Shown: positions 1 to 12,501, counted from the stretch's first letter. The stretch is DNA of 64,000 nucleotides from Morinoia aosen (GCA_030386875.1 CM059577.1:25307038-25371037), one strand, 5' to 3'. Numbers and translations: made by a program. Notes: generated from the letters alone by a model not told the origin.

Positions 1-1081
1 AGCATTTTCAAATGTAGTCGACGTAGCACTCTAGAAAAAGGTGTGGAAAGATAATAGGAAATTTTGTGTTTAGTTTTCGTACCATCGCGGGAACGGGTAT
101 GTTGTAGTTTATTTTATGTTACTAAGATATCAATATTTTTTTGATAGGTGTAAAGCGGAAAGCTTAACTTGCTTGCTAAGTGGACCATTTTAATGTCCAC
201 GAGTCCTACAGATTGATTCAATATCAGTTTATTATTTCTGTTTGTAGCATAGCCGATAAAGAACATCAATTGAAAGGCTGATTCGTTCAGGCTTGTTTGT
301 TCAGTGGAAATGTTGGGGACAATCCGGAAACGTTGCTGTAAACACATATTCGGTATCATTGATAAACTACAGATTTCCATTTTGTTCTTATTTACTTGAA
401 GAGAAAAGGAATATTTGTGCGCTCATTCATGTTATCAGTTCACGCATCGTTCTTTCAAAGAGATAAAAAAACAAATTTATAATGAGATTTTATTAACCTA
501 TGCTGATCGATCAATGCAATATCGGAAAAAGTTTATAGAACGTTAATTGAAAATTGCACCATATCGTCGATCAAAGCCCAAAATACTACCGCATATAGGA
601 AAATAATCCGCATGACTTCTTAAGTTAGCATCAGAGCGCAGTACACACGTTAGAATGTCAAATAAATCGCTAGATTAAGTCAGGTGTTATTACCAATATG
701 GTTCCCAAGCAGCGAAAACGTACATGTTGGATACAAAACTTTTTTCTTAACTACTAGAAAATAAATGTCTAATGTATGCCCACACTCGCCCAAGTTTAAC
801 CCTCGTTACAACAATACGCTTCAAGACACCATTATTTTTTACTTGAATGTGAACGAAATCCCGTAATATAATATCGGTGACGCATGTATTATAGGAGAAT
901 AATTTTACTAAGTTTACGCGGATACACAAAAGCCAACAGCGCCACGCCTTAAAATCTGCATATTGAGCTCCAATTTTTCGCATGTTAGAAAAGTCTTGTG
1001 GTACTGATTTTGAGTGCGGGGCGTATGCGCCCACTAAGCGAAAGACCGCCAGTTACAGATCGGGTGATCTACTTGGAAACT
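1..1081. other. Non-coding, nothing recognised
   Basis: AT-rich sequence. The short open frames here (for example 114-380 and 747-1034 on the minus strand) show no recognisable domain, no coding-like composition and no splice context. I see no repeat or RNA gene. Confidence 0.5.
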
Positions 1082-1084
1082 TAA

Positions 1085-2301
1085 GGGTGCGTTCACACTA
1101 CGAGCGGCGCGGAGCGGAGCGGCAATAATGTTTGTACAGGTTTGAATGCAGAAACGCTTGGCTGTTCACACGACAAGCGGAGCGGAGCGGCACGCTCGGG
1201 AAATTCGTCGGGATTTTTTGACGCTCGCGTCGAGCGTTTCTCCTTGGCTCCGCCTTTGGATCGTCATATCTTACAGGGGTAGAATTGTCGTTTGAGTTAG
1301 ATAAAACTAGTATATAACTAGTTATTTGTACAACTAATATTACAATTATAACTGATGGTGTAACATGTAATATTTTAGTGTAATTTCACTCATTTGGGTT
1401 CATTAATCATTTATTTCTATTTTCTTCTGCTTTCTCTGATAAGTTACTTTATTATTGCTTCAGTTTAAGGAATTTATTATGCTTTTCTCGTGATGTTGTT
1501 TCATCTTTCTTGTGATGCTGTGCATTTCATTTTATGATCTTGATTAAAGTATAATTATGTACGATTTTTTAATAAAGTTTTCATTTTTTCCGTAAAATGG
1601 GAGAAAAAGGAGGCCGTATGATGATGAGGAGGACTCAATGAGTGTCAAACACACAATAAGTTACAAAATTTTAAGAGCTTGGGTGATTTTTTCCAATACT
1701 AACGGAAAGCATATCAGTATTTCGAGAACTATTTGGTCAGGACAAGTCAATATTCGTCAGTATTTTTCACTTAGGTTTCTCTGGCACAACCCTGAATTTC
1801 TGAAGGGAATTACTTTACGTTCACTCACATTTAAGTCACCAAAAGACTTTTTTTGATCGTACTGGTCCACGAAAACCTGTAGTAATATATGTGATACAGC
1901 CTATATGGAAAGACTTTAATTTTGCTTAAACTACTTTGCTTTACATGTATCCTCAATAAAAATTTATGTATTGCTAAACAGCAAATTTATCTAATCTCGT
2001 TGGAAATTTTTCTTTCTATAAGGGATTGTAGTACATCAAAAGTTGCCTGCTTCATCCGTAAATACTCGTAGAATTGTGATTCATCTCTCCTCAGTGCTTC
2101 GAAGAGATAGTGGTATTCTCCATAGCGATCTCTCCTCATGTTGATGGGATGGATCTAGTGTTTCCGTTTTGCCGTCGAGCAACAGAAGCGCATTCACGGA
2201 ACGCTCCATAGCGACTGATGCTTGTGAAGGTCGCTCTGCTAAGCTCACATGTGAACACACGCGCCGCGCCGCGCCGCTCCGCTCGTAGTGTGAACGCACC
2301 C
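1085..2301. mobile_element. Harbinger-type non-autonomous DNA transposon
   Basis: The ends are inverted repeats. The left end begins GGGTGCGTTCACACTACGAG and the right end is its reverse complement, ending GTGAACGCACCC. Both ends are flanked by the trinucleotide TAA (1082-1084 and 2302-2304), which matches the 3-bp target duplication of the PIF/Harbinger superfamily. Inside the TIRs are GC-rich subterminal runs built on GAGCGGAGCGG, with a second partial copy near 1165-1195. The interior is AT-rich. An open frame at 1638-1856 (+) has no transposase motif I can see, so I call the element non-autonomous or decayed. Length is about 1.2 kb, long for a MITE. Confidence 0.75.
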
Positions 2302-2330
2302 TAAGTAACTCGCGCGGCTAACACCTTTAA

Positions 2331-3103
2331 CCCTTTCCTCCCCGACACTAATAGTTCAGGGAAAATTTTCTAAGGTAACTTCAGTCCTTACCCTGAAATA
2401 TCAGCAAGATTGCCCTAGCTTTTTTTTCTGCGTAAGCAGGTGCTCGCTTCCTTTTTAACACGTTAATTTGATTAGGTTAGGTTGAAAAACGGACTGTTGA
2501 AATCTATTTATGTGCTCGAATAAGTTTCTGACCTTTGTAAGAACTGTACAATATGCAAGAGCTCGATAATGTTTTCGTGGTTAGATAAAATTCCTTCAAA
2601 ATAGGTCGGAAAATGGTTTCAAACGTTATACTTTTACATTGGTGCGTGTACGAACAATTTATCTAGTGGTACACATTTATCCCACTCCGTAGTCAATGTG
2701 TTGAATTGATGAAAAATATTATACATTAAAAATGTATGCTTGACGCCAAGAAAAGGGCCGAAAAATCTGAGAAAAAATATCAATTTAGATTTTGCTAAAT
2801 TTTATCTGTAAATATATGTACGTATGAAAAATTTGCTCAATGGAAAGAAAAAAGGTATTAAACGTACTGCATAGATTATGAAGCTTATATTGAGTGGATA
2901 TCAATAGCAAATTGCACGTGTCAAACTTCTTGAATGTCTAAGAATATAAAATTTAGTTGCAAAAATACTATCCATTGCCCTAATTTTGTCATTTACTTCA
3001 AATTATTTCCCTACTTGTTGAATTACTCGGAAATTTTGTCTATTTCCCTAAACTGGAAGCACTCGCCATCTGGGAACTGGAGTTCACGCCGGGAAGGAAA
3101 GGG
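2331..3103. mobile_element. piggyBac-type non-autonomous element, copy 1
   Basis: Flanked by TTAA on both sides (2327-2330 and 3104-3107), the piggyBac target duplication. The left end reads CCCTTTCCTCCCCGACAC and the right end, reverse-complemented, CCCTTTCCTTCCCGGCGTG, giving an imperfect TIR of about 16-18 bp. The CCCTTT start is typical of piggyBac-like ends. There is no transposase frame. A diverged second copy in the same orientation is at 49181-49966. The element sits about 25 bp from the Harbinger-type element. Confidence 0.75.
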
Positions 3104-3107
3104 TTAA

Positions 3108-6002
3108 TACACGAGAAACATTAATATTAACTTTAAATTATAAAATCAACTATGAAATGTTTCAAATTGGGAATTTCAAACCAAGAATTTTATCTCGACT
3201 TTAGCACCCGTGCGACTAAGAACAAGCTACTGACGACTGCTGATTAACGATGATAATTTAGCACACCAGAAATAAGTCATATGCACACAATGGCGCTTGC
3301 AGCAGAAGCAGAAACCAAATTTTTATAATACTGCACTAATATATTCTTCAAAATTACAACAGGTAAGCAATATATTTGGTACATCAATATCTGCATTACT
3401 TACAACTAGGCTATGCAATTTGATCTCAGAACAAGATATTTTAACAGCCATAATGCTTGACAATTATCGATACATATACGAGCAACAACAAAATATCTAT
3501 TACAAATCAACTAGCTTTCAGTTTCCACCGAAGCTATGATTACCTGTTAGGAGCGTCATATACTTCGATGAGTAAGACTTCTAAAAAAAAATCGTGTCAG
3601 TGATTCACTCCAGCTAACCAAAAGTCGATGGCGGTAAAACGAGTCTACGAGTGTCAACCCGCCGCTTATGAAAGACCCAACCGCGCTTAGCAAATCACAA
3701 TTATACACCTTCGACAGTACATAAACTTGGTGACGACTGACGAGCCTGAATATCAGGGTAGCGGGATAGGAAAATCAATTTCAACAAGTCAACTAGTACG
3801 AGTACATCGCTTAACATCACCAACTCAGCTATGCACGCTAAAAAATATTCGAAGTAGCAACATACCAGGGTATATCCCAACCTTGTCAGCTATAACTGCC
3901 GACGCTCGTCGACGACGTTATTTTGTTCCATTCGTAGCTGTCGCCTTCAGTTCCGTTATTTCTATCCATCAAATGTGATGCGTGTCAACTCAAGTGCCAA
4001 CTTTCGTTGGAATTTTCTTCATCTTAAAATCGATATTTTTGCACAAAAAGGTGACCTGCGATCATGAGCAACCGCTGACAGGTTATAAAGCCGATCCTAG
4101 CGCAAGCTACAGGTAATTAACACACACGACAGCCTCGGAGTATGAGCCTTCAGGGTTTCGAGCAACGCGTGGTATTTAAATTTTTGAAAACCGAAACATA
4201 TTTACTTCATTCCACCAAAAACACGCACAAAAGCGTTAAATTAACAGTCAACTAGGTACAGTTTAAAACTGGACAATCCGACATGACATAAGTGTGAACA
4301 CGCTTGTTAGCATTCGCTTGGTAAGTGTAATAGGTGGAAACTTCATGAACTAGGGGAAAGAGATTTCAACGTTCACTCGAAATGGTAGAAGCAAGTAATT
4401 ACGATCCAAAATCATCAGCCTCATCACTCTCCAAATACTACATAATCGGAGACCGGAAAGCTCAGGTTTACAAAAGGTCTTCTGAATGTTTCCAGGACAC
4501 CTTTTTTGAGTTAGAAATTCACATTCACCCAGAAATTCAACCATTGATACGAGGAAGTGTATTGCAGTAACAAAAAATGCACTAGTCATGAACACCCCAA
4601 TCCTAAAGGCATGATTCCAGAGAACATGTAATAATTCCATTTTTGCCTTACACTCTATTTTCACTAGCGTGAAGTAAAACGCGCATGAACAATAAACGAA
4701 GAAAATTAATCGGCACAAAGCACGAGAAAAACAGAACAGCAAAATTGATACGAATCACATGAAAAAATTTACGAAAGCACTTGATGTTTTGAATACGGAA
4801 CCAATTTTTAAGAACACAATGTACATAGCTAAAGGAAAAAATTCAAGTTTTTGGAAAAAAATTGGTTTAAAATGCATTCCATTGATCCGAATAGGGTAAT
4901 GATGCTCCTAGACTGATTATAAAGATAAACTAATCAAATGAAACCTTTAATAAATAAAAATTGCTCTTCAGCTTTCAGACAGCGTTAGCTAACAAATGTT
5001 AGTAGAGGGCGGGCTATAATAAATAATGAGTTAAATCATGATTCAAAAAACGTAGAAAATTGTACCAAAATATTTGAGTCTTCGTACCTTTCTCCATATA
5101 CGAGAAGAAAAAGGGGCGAAAGATAGAAGGAAACTCAAGCACATGAGAAATGAAATGCATTGGAGACTTTAATTATTACCAGAGAAGAGTAAAAACGGGA
5201 AAAGTTCCTTTGAACGAGGTTCCCCTCGTCCAAGTGATGCAAGTTGTGTCGAATAAAAACAAGAAATTTCAAGCAAAGACATGAACGAATGTTGCCGCTA
5301 GGAATTAAACAGGCTAAATATGAAGTTACACGCGAGAAAACCACAGAATTATGGAAAACTAAACTTCATTCCGCGAAATGGGCTCAAGGACACTTGTTTC
5401 GGAATAATCAAAATTTGCAGTAGAACATCAACGCACTTGTACGTAAATTTTATGCTCATGCATTGGGCTCAATAGCTAAAAAATTTTGATGAAAATCCAT
5501 GATTCATAAGAAACTGAAATTATTGAATTCCTTCACATGGAATACTTTCATAGAGTTAAAATTAAACTTCGGAAGTCGTATAAAGTTGGTGCAAAAGTGA
5601 AGTTCTGTTAATGGGAAGAATGTCTTGGGAACAAATTTTTGCCTTCTGTTAGTGTGAGATACATCTGTGGCTTATTTGCGGTTTTCACTTCCAGGTTATC
5701 TAAGTTTTGTCATTGATTAATTTTCAGTAACATTAACGCTCATGTTTGGTTTATTTAAGGGAAGATTTTACTCCCGAGTTTCGGAAAGGTATCATATAGG
5801 TGCAGTAGCCTCATCTATTAAAAGAGCTTATGATTTAAGTTACAGGACGTTTTACCGTTCCAAGAAAAAAGGAAATTTCAGATCGAAAGACAAACCAAAC
5901 AAGGGTCGACCAAATGAATGAATCGAAAAAAGTTGGACGTCATTGTCTCGTAAAACTTCACTTTTACTACAGAAAGGTGGCTCAAACCATATAGGTTACA
6001 TT
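3108..6002. other. Intergenic, no supported gene
   Basis: AT-rich DNA. Frames at 3297-3539 (+), 3727-3978 (+) and 4350-4742 (-) have no recognisable domains. A 59-codon frame at 5742-5921 (+) is Lys/Arg/Ser-rich and faintly resembles the helix-turn-helix start of a transposase (AVASSIKRAYDLSYRTFYR). It is too short and isolated to call a gene. Confidence 0.45.
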
Positions 6003-6283
6003 TTATAAATTAGTTTTAACCTCCCTAACCATAAGAGCATTTCAAAATAAAAGAGGAAGGCATTCACTTTTTAACACGGGGCTGAGGGAGCGAAGGAATT
6101 CCTGATCAAGATGTTCTATTGTACTCATAATCTCCTGCGCACAGTAACAGCAGAGTACTGAAAACAAAGGTAGTCCGTAGCGAAAGAAAAACTTATTGTA
6201 TTTCAATAGAAGTGAAGCCTACCAAACCATCAACTCAGGACCATACATGTTTTCCCTAGGAGCGTTCATTTCCCAAGGGACAG
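6003..6283 (-). mobile_element. SINE-like family A, diverged copy
   Basis: Diverged copy of the family described at 24996-25359. The tail-side motif TTAACCTCCCTAACC, the GAGGAAGGCA block, an ACAGCAGAGTACTGAAAACA stretch and the CCTAGGAGCG head-side motif occur in the same order. It lies just left of the I-like retrotransposon target site. Confidence 0.6.
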
Positions 6284-6364
6284 ATTCGATTAGTTAGTTA
6301 GGGCCTCTTCAACAATTCGACTGAGACAGGTAAAACTGAAATTCAATATTCACGTAAGCAATGT

Positions 6365-6378
6365 CGAAAATAACATTA
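6365..6378. repeat. Target-site duplication of I-like element, 3' side
   Basis: CGAAAATAACATTA, identical to 12502-12515. It overlaps the first ATT of the tail, so the exact edge is ambiguous by about 4 bp. Confidence 0.7.
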
Positions 6379-6395
6379 TTATTATTATTATTATT
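6375..6395 (-). repeat. (TAA)n tail of the I-like element
   Basis: Seven ATT triplets on the + strand, i.e. an AAT/TAA run on the element's own strand, directly at its 3' end. A simple-repeat tail rather than poly(A) is typical of the I clade. Confidence 0.75.
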
Positions 6396-6542
6396 GTAAT
6401 TGTTTAACCACCGTTACCACTAACAAGTGATCCGCACAGTGAGTCGCAGTAACATATTACATTTCAAGCACAATTCAAACTAAAATTATAAATGGCATCA
6501 CTATCAATTTGCCTGTCTTTATAATTTAGAACTCATGGGAAA

Positions 6543-9500
6543 TTAGATTACATAGAATAAGTCAGCTTCTTGGAGAAACCTATAGAGGCCTCCCCCCAAT
6601 TCAACCGGGCCCGAGTCTCCCAGCAACTCGCTCATCACCACCTCGCTCTGACCGAAGTAACGGCGTCTTAGTGCAGCATATCGTTGGCACTCGGTGAGAA
6701 TGTGTTTTACACTCACAGTAACTTGACACTGGAGACATTGCGGCGGCGCAGTCCCGTTCATCAAATACTCATGCGTTAGAAGTGTATGTCCAATACGGAG
6801 GCGACACAGCTTTATCTCCCACTCCCGGTTGGTCCAGCAGCTTGTTCGGAGGGGTTGCGTCGTGTCCTTAATTTCTCGGAGTTTGTTCTCAGTCACTTCA
6901 CGCCAGTCATGATTCCAATTTTGATGGACGAGTCTTTTAAAGGCACATGCGAAGTCTCCGCGAGGCATTCCTTTGCGTATCTGGCGCTCTCGTTGGGTGG
7001 CAGACTGTGCAGCCTCGTCAGCTCTCTCGTTTCCCGCCACACCCACATGGCTAGGCACCCAGCACAATGTATAATGTTTTCCGATCTCAGTCATCAGCGT
7101 TAGGATCTGCGTTATTATAGGATGGGTGTTGCAGGGTTTTATCATACTTTGTAGGGCGCTACGACAGTCTGATACGATTGTGATCATACTCGTATCCACC
7201 GCTCGAGATGCGCGCACCGCGGACAGTATTGCACACAACTCAGCTGTGAACACCGAAGCCACTGAAGGGAGTTTGACCGCTAGTATGTTTAACCCATGGA
7301 CGGCTGCATATGCCGTGCCATGTTCAGTTCTAGATCCATCGGTAAAGAAGACAGCTGTTTCAGAGTGACGTACGAAGTGATCGAGGAATAGGGCTCTGGA
7401 TGGGGCTGCACCAAGCAGTCGTTTATGCAGGTCAGCCAGTTCACTGCACACAGCTATCGGGGGAGAGACCCACGGCGCAATGGGGGAGACGCTTTCCGGA
7501 GCCACGCACTCCAGTGAGATGTCATAGTTTCTTAGTATCGTTTGCAGGCGAAGATAAAATGGTTTGGGGCTTCTTTCGTTTGCATGCAGGCGTCCCGAAG
7601 CACAGCGAATTTTTGAGAGAATTTGTTGAGCAGGATCAGAGAGCAGTCTAAGGTAATAGTTTACGATCTTTATTTCCAGGTAATACGCTAAAGGTTTTAT
7701 TCCGGTTTCTGCATGGAGAGATAAGATAGGTGAACTTTTGAACGCACCAGTAGCTACCCGAAGGGCAGAATTCTGCACAGTGTGCAATGATTTCATTAGG
7801 GTAGCACACGCAGAGCTATAAGCTTCTGAGCCATAGTCCAATTTTGGCTTTAGTAGACCCATATAAAGACGGAGCAAGGTTTGCCGATCTGCTCCATACT
7901 GGGTATGGGATATGACTTTCATTAAGTTTATGTGTTGTGAACATGATCGTTTGAGGGATTGGATGTGAGGCCGCCAGGTAAGGCTCGAGTCGAAGATTAA
8001 TCCCAGATACTTGAATTGTTCAACATGTGGTAGCACTGCATTGTTTAGATGAAGTTCGGGGGAGGCTTTCAGACAGCCACGAGTACGGCAGAAATGCATA
8101 GTCACTGTTTTGGATGGGGAGAATTGAAATCCAGTGGTTGCTGTCCATTGCGTGAGGTGGTTAATAGCGATCTGCAATTGTCGTTTTAGGAACTCCGGTT
8201 TTTTGCCCGACACATAGATGACGAAGTCATCTACGTATAGAAGCCGATGGACACTCTGCGGAATTTCATCAGCGATATCATTTATGGCAACAAGGAAACA
8301 CACGCAGCTGAGGATACTTCCCTGAGGGACTCCTCCTTGGAGGCTCTTGGTTGACGAGTGGACATTCTGGAGACGGACTCTAATTTTTCTATTATTCATG
8401 AAATTGTGTAGGAAAGCAAGAAGGTGCCCATGTATACCATATTTCTGAAGTTTCAGTAGGATTCCGTATGTCCATGCGGTGTCATATGCTTTCTGTAGGT
8501 CAAAGAAGACGGCAACAAGGTGATTCTTTGAAGTAATACTCGAAGCGATGTGTGATGACAGCGTCACCAAATGGGCGGTGGTACTTCGGTTCTTCCGGAA
8601 GCCAGATTGGATATTTACTATTTTCCTAGTCGATTCCAAAAACCAGACTAGTCTCCTGTTAACAATTTTTTCAAGCAGTTTGCTTAAGCATGAGGTGAGA
8701 GCAATTGGACGGTAACTATTTGGAGATGTCGGATCTTTACAAGCTTTTAAAATTGCTATTATTATTGTTAGTGACCAAGTTGCTGGGAATTCCTGCTGGG
8801 ACCATATTTTGTTGAAGAGAGAGAGTACTGCAGGGAGGAAGGTTTCGTGGGCTTTTTTAATCATGCTGTACGAGATGTCATCATGGCCGGGAGCGCTATC
8901 GCTGGCTGTGCGTAAGGCAGTTCTAAGTTCTGACATGGTTAAGGGGCTATTGTATGCTTCATTGTCTCCCCCCAACTGCAGAGGTCTTCCTTCCCACCTT
9001 TCCTTATATCGCGTGAAGGATGCGTCGACGGTTGCGTTATCACTCACTGATGCGAAGTGTTCCGCCAGCATCTCCGCAGCTTCCAGCAATGTTTCAGTCA
9101 GGTTGTTCGTACGGGGATCTCTCAACTTTGGGGTAGGAGTCAATTTAAATTTTCCGGACAGCTTTTGGACTTTTTTCCATACTAAGTTTAAGCTGGTTTT
9201 GATATTTATACTACTGATGAAAGCTTTCCAGGATGATTGTTTACTTGTCAGGAAGGTCTTCCGGCAGATTGCCTTTGCTCTATTGTATCGGATCCTGTTA
9301 TACGCATTGTTACATCTTTCCAAGGCTCTTTCAGCTCGCGTACGCTCGCGTTTGCCATTTCGCACTCAGAGTTCCACCACGGTACCGGAGGTCGCGGTAG
9401 AGAGCCGCTCTTGCGAGGTATGGATGTATCAGCAGCTTGCTGTAAGATGTTGGTCAAAGTAGCTGTGTGATCCTCAACATTCTTTCCATTCAGCTGGTCG

Positions 9501-10249
9501 ATATCCTCACTTGACAACTGGGTCAGTCTGCTAAACAGAGTCCAATTTCCTTTGTTTAGGTCATACCGTTCATATCTGGCTTGCATATTTTGAGGATGGA
9601 CAGGATCGAGATGGATAGGGTAGTGATCGCTGTCATAAAGGTTTGCATTAACATGGTATTTAAAATCCATATAGCAGTCAGGAGAGCATAGTGTTAAATC
9701 GATGACAGAGAGGGATCCCGTCTGCCTGTGAAAATGTGTAGGTTGTCCGTCGTTCATGATACAGATGTTATTTTCTCTTACTATTCTTTCCATGAGTTGT
9801 CCTTTATCATTTACCACGTTGTCATTCCATAGTTGGTTTCGAGCATTGAAGTCCCCCATTATAATATACGGGGTAGGCAGCTGGGAAATCAAATTTTCAA
9901 CTTCTTGGTGTTGTATATTGATGTGCGGCAAGTAGACCGAGCATATGGTGTATGTCCGGTGCAGATTAATACGTAGTGCTACTGCTTGCAACGTGGTACG
10001 CAAGTCAATCCGGTGATGCGGTATTGTCCTGTGGATCAATATTGCAGCGCCCCGCTCGTGATCATCAGCGCGGGTCACACCAGAGGTATAGAGAGAGTAC
10101 TGAGTGGGTGGTGTCACCGTTCTGTCCCGGAGCATGGTCTCTTGAAGGCAGACACATGCAGGGTGGTATAGATTGAGGAGTTGTTTAAGTTCACACAATT
10201 TGGTTCGGTACGATTCTAAATTCCATTGAATAAATGAATCAAAATTCAT
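6543..10249 (-). pseudogene. ORF2: endonuclease-RT-RNase H polyprotein, frameshifted
   Basis: ORF2 should cleave target DNA and copy the element RNA into it. It lies in two overlapping frames. Frame one (10249-9248) is an exonuclease-endonuclease-phosphatase domain with QWN near the start, LQET, GDFNARNQLW and the SDHYP histidine motif, so the catalytic residues look present. Frame two (9365-6543, about 940 codons) continues with reverse transcriptase (FFDLQKAYDTAW near residue 285, GVPQGS, catalytic YVDD near 376), then RNase H (FTDGS near 673, TAELCAIL, SDCRSAL, and the HVGVAGNERAD end), then a C-terminal Cys/His knuckle (CLQC...H...C near 875). The switch lies near 9350, just after PWWNSEC. 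A single small indel explains it; a programmed shift is less likely, since LINE ORF2 is normally continuous. ORF2 starts 30 nt after the ORF1 stop. RNase H plus the TAA tail points to the I group (I/Nimb-like) rather than Jockey proper. Confidence 0.9.
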
Positions 10250-10279
10250 TTACAAATAGAGGTACTGGTTTGTTTTCCT

Positions 10280-12142
10280 TCAGGTTCCGATCACTTGAAT
10301 TTTTTGGCTTTCTGCTGATCTCGATGCTCGGTCTCGGCTTCTTGATGGTGGCGATGTCGTCCGCTGTTTCTTGGTTGGTGCAGTAGGCTTCGGTTTGTAG
10401 GTCATTGAGTTTCTACTGGAGTTGCCATCGTCATCGTCGCTTCCATAGCCTTGGAGGTTTGTAAGGCTGGAAGTTGCCTCCCTCCGCTTGAAAGAGTATT
10501 TGGTGAGAGAAGCCGGCGTAGGTTTTTGGCCTTTCACTGTTTTAGGGGGTTCTCCGTTTGGCTCCAGTTGTTTTCGTTGTCGGTTGTAGACTGTAGGCAC
10601 CTTGGGCTTAGAGAGTGTGGCGTTATTTATTTCTTTTTGCGTCGTCCTTTTCGGTGAAATGATGGGTTGGGAGACGGCAACTGTTGGAGTTCCTGAGCTT
10701 GTACTAATTGAATCGGTGGCCTTCGATTTTACATCAGCTGTAGCTGGAGCGGATTTAGCGTTGCGAGGAGTAGAATCAGTGCACGCAGTGATTTGGTTAG
10801 GAGGTTGTTCATTGTTGTTTTTTGCCTGAACTGGCCTTATTTCTGGTTTTGCAGGTTCTTGTTCAGTGTGAGTCGGCTGTTGTGGCATATATTCCTGAGG
10901 AGCAGCAGAGTTGGGTTCTTCCGCAGGGGTACTTGTATCTCCCCTAACTACCGCGCTATACATCCGCTCATGCTCCGGATGTTTCTCCAAAACGAGGTCC
11001 ATGGCTTCTGAGCGCGAGGTCTTCAATCTCTGTTGAGTGGCTAAAATTTCACTTTCAATTTGATATTTTGGGCATTGTTTATCATTTGAGTAATGAGGCT
11101 GCCCGCAATGGTAGCATCGGACGGCATTAGGACAGGAGCTTTTTTGGTGCCCTTCCTGCCCACATCGGGAGCACGTGTCTGCTTCTCTGCGGCAGTATTT
11201 TGCAACGTGGCTATAGCGTTGGCATTTAAAGCATTGTTGCGGTCTTTCTTTATATTCTTCTACAAGCTCACTGTGCCAAGATGACAATTTCACAGCTCTT
11301 GGCACCGTGTGCTTTTGGAATGTCAGGATGTATGTGTCGGTAACAACTTTCTCGCCATCTCTCCTCAGCTCTATTCGCCGCAGGTCAATCACTCCCTGGT
11401 CAGCTAGGTGGTCCTTCAGTTCTTCCATAGAACACTGTCCGAAAGTCTTGCTTCGGACTACACCACGAACAGTGTTGAGTGATCGGTGGGGCTCTATTAC
11501 TACTCCCTTTCCGCCAATGCGGTCCAGTTTCATCAGCTTATCTGATTGGGTTGTACTATTTGTCTCAATGAGGAGACTGTTATACCCAGATTTTACGATT
11601 TTCTTTGGAGTACCAATTGTCTTAGTAATGTCGCGTTCTGCCAGCAACACGTTCAAATCTCTGGAGATATTGACCCCAGGGAATCGTACAGTATAATATT
11701 TGATATAGTATGGTATGGAGTTCTCGAACATTCCTTCCAGTCTCAGCATCTGACGCGCTCGCCGGTCATCTCGTCGTCTCCTCTTCACCTGTCGTCGGTT
11801 CATTGTTTTCCAGATGCTCTGTTCATCTCCGGTCGCAGCTTCCTCATCATTGTTAGGCTCTCGGGTTGTCTCAGCTTCCACTGTTTTGGCCCTCGAAGCG
11901 TCTTCGCTACATAAGTTTCTCTCATTCGTCTGATCTTTTCCATTATTTAATTCAGTCTCGGCACTCGCTCCTTGTGTGGGGTCCACACTTAGAGGAGGCA
12001 AATCGTTAGTCTGCATTAGAGCAGAACTAGCAGTATCCATTTGAGTGTCCAGGTCGTCAGCGGCAGGTAGGGATTGATGGGTTTCCATCGCGTACTGGGG
12101 AGACCCCGGTTGGCTCCCCCTAGCACAATCGCTAGGGGGCAC
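10280..12142 (-). CDS. ORF1: Gag-like nucleic-acid-binding protein
   Basis: An open frame of 620 codons. The N-terminal ~110 residues are acidic and polar, followed by an Arg/Lys-rich patch (QVKRRRRDDRRAR). Residues about 145-230 (starting IPYYIKYYTVRFPGV) look like the RRM-like fold of LINE Gag proteins. Three zinc knuckles follow near residues 304-356: CFKCQRYSHVAKYC, CSRCGQEGHQKSSC, and a variant CYHCGQPHYSNDKQC with altered spacing. The rest is Pro/Ser/Thr-rich with basic stretches. By analogy with I-element ORF1 it coats the element RNA in ribonucleoprotein particles. The start at 12142 is the first Met of the frame and leaves about 360 bp of 5' UTR. No stops interrupt it. Confidence 0.85.
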   Translation of the reverse strand: MPPSDCARGSQPGSPQYAMETHQSLPAADDLDTQMDTASSALMQTNDLPPLSVDPTQGASAETELNNGKDQTNERNLCSEDASRAKTVEAETTREPNNDEEAATGDEQSIWKTMNRRQVKRRRRDDRRARQMLRLEGMFENSIPYYIKYYTVRFPGVNISRDLNVLLAERDITKTIGTPKKIVKSGYNSLLIETNSTTQSDKLMKLDRIGGKGVVIEPHRSLNTVRGVVRSKTFGQCSMEELKDHLADQGVIDLRRIELRRDGEKVVTDTYILTFQKHTVPRAVKLSSWHSELVEEYKERPQQCFKCQRYSHVAKYCRREADTCSRCGQEGHQKSSCPNAVRCYHCGQPHYSNDKQCPKYQIESEILATQQRLKTSRSEAMDLVLEKHPEHERMYSAVVRGDTSTPAEEPNSAAPQEYMPQQPTHTEQEPAKPEIRPVQAKNNNEQPPNQITACTDSTPRNAKSAPATADVKSKATDSISTSSGTPTVAVSQPIISPKRTTQKEINNATLSKPKVPTVYNRQRKQLEPNGEPPKTVKGQKPTPASLTKYSFKRREATSSLTNLQGYGSDDDDGNSSRNSMTYKPKPTAPTKKQRTTSPPSRSRDRASRSAESQKIQVIGT

Positions 12143-12501
12143 CTTGTAACTGCTTACAAGCTCCTCAGATGATATTGGTTTAATAATCTACATAAAAGAA
12201 CAAAATAATACAAAACCCCGATGTAGGGGGGGCCGCCTGCGTTGGTTCTACCTACAACAAGCTATCAAGAATAATTAAATAAGGTCAGCCTGTTATTTTA
12301 CATTAATTATCTAATGTATATCAAAGACAAGTAGGTATACTAATAGTACCACCACGTAAAGGTGCAGGTCGACTAGATACACTCTAGTAAGAATGTACCT
12401 TCTATCAAATCCTTGTCAATATTCAGCAATGTTCCCTTCACACATATGAACAAATACACTTGGTACCAGTAAACGTGGTAAAGGGAACACGTAAAGTTTC
12501 C

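Larger units (their letters stand above)
6379..12501 (-). mobile_element. I-clade non-LTR retrotransposon, near full length
   Basis: Two reading frames on the minus strand, ORF1 (Gag-like) then ORF2 (endonuclease, reverse transcriptase, RNase H), in the order known for I/Nimb-type LINEs. The 3' end is a (TAA)n tail read on the minus strand, as in I elements. Identical 14-bp sequences (CGAAAATAACATTA) flank the unit, giving a length of about 6.1 kb with a 5' UTR of about 360 bp (12143-12501) and a 3' UTR of about 160 bp. A paralogous sequence at 25375-25575 joins the two flanks without the insertion, which supports the boundaries. ORF2 has one net frameshift, so this copy is probably not autonomous now, but both frames are otherwise open and insertion may be fairly recent. 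Confidence 0.85.

Noticed and set aside
5742-5921. 59-codon plus frame with a helix-turn-helix flavour
   Set aside because: Too short, no neighbouring transposon ends, and the resemblance is only in composition.
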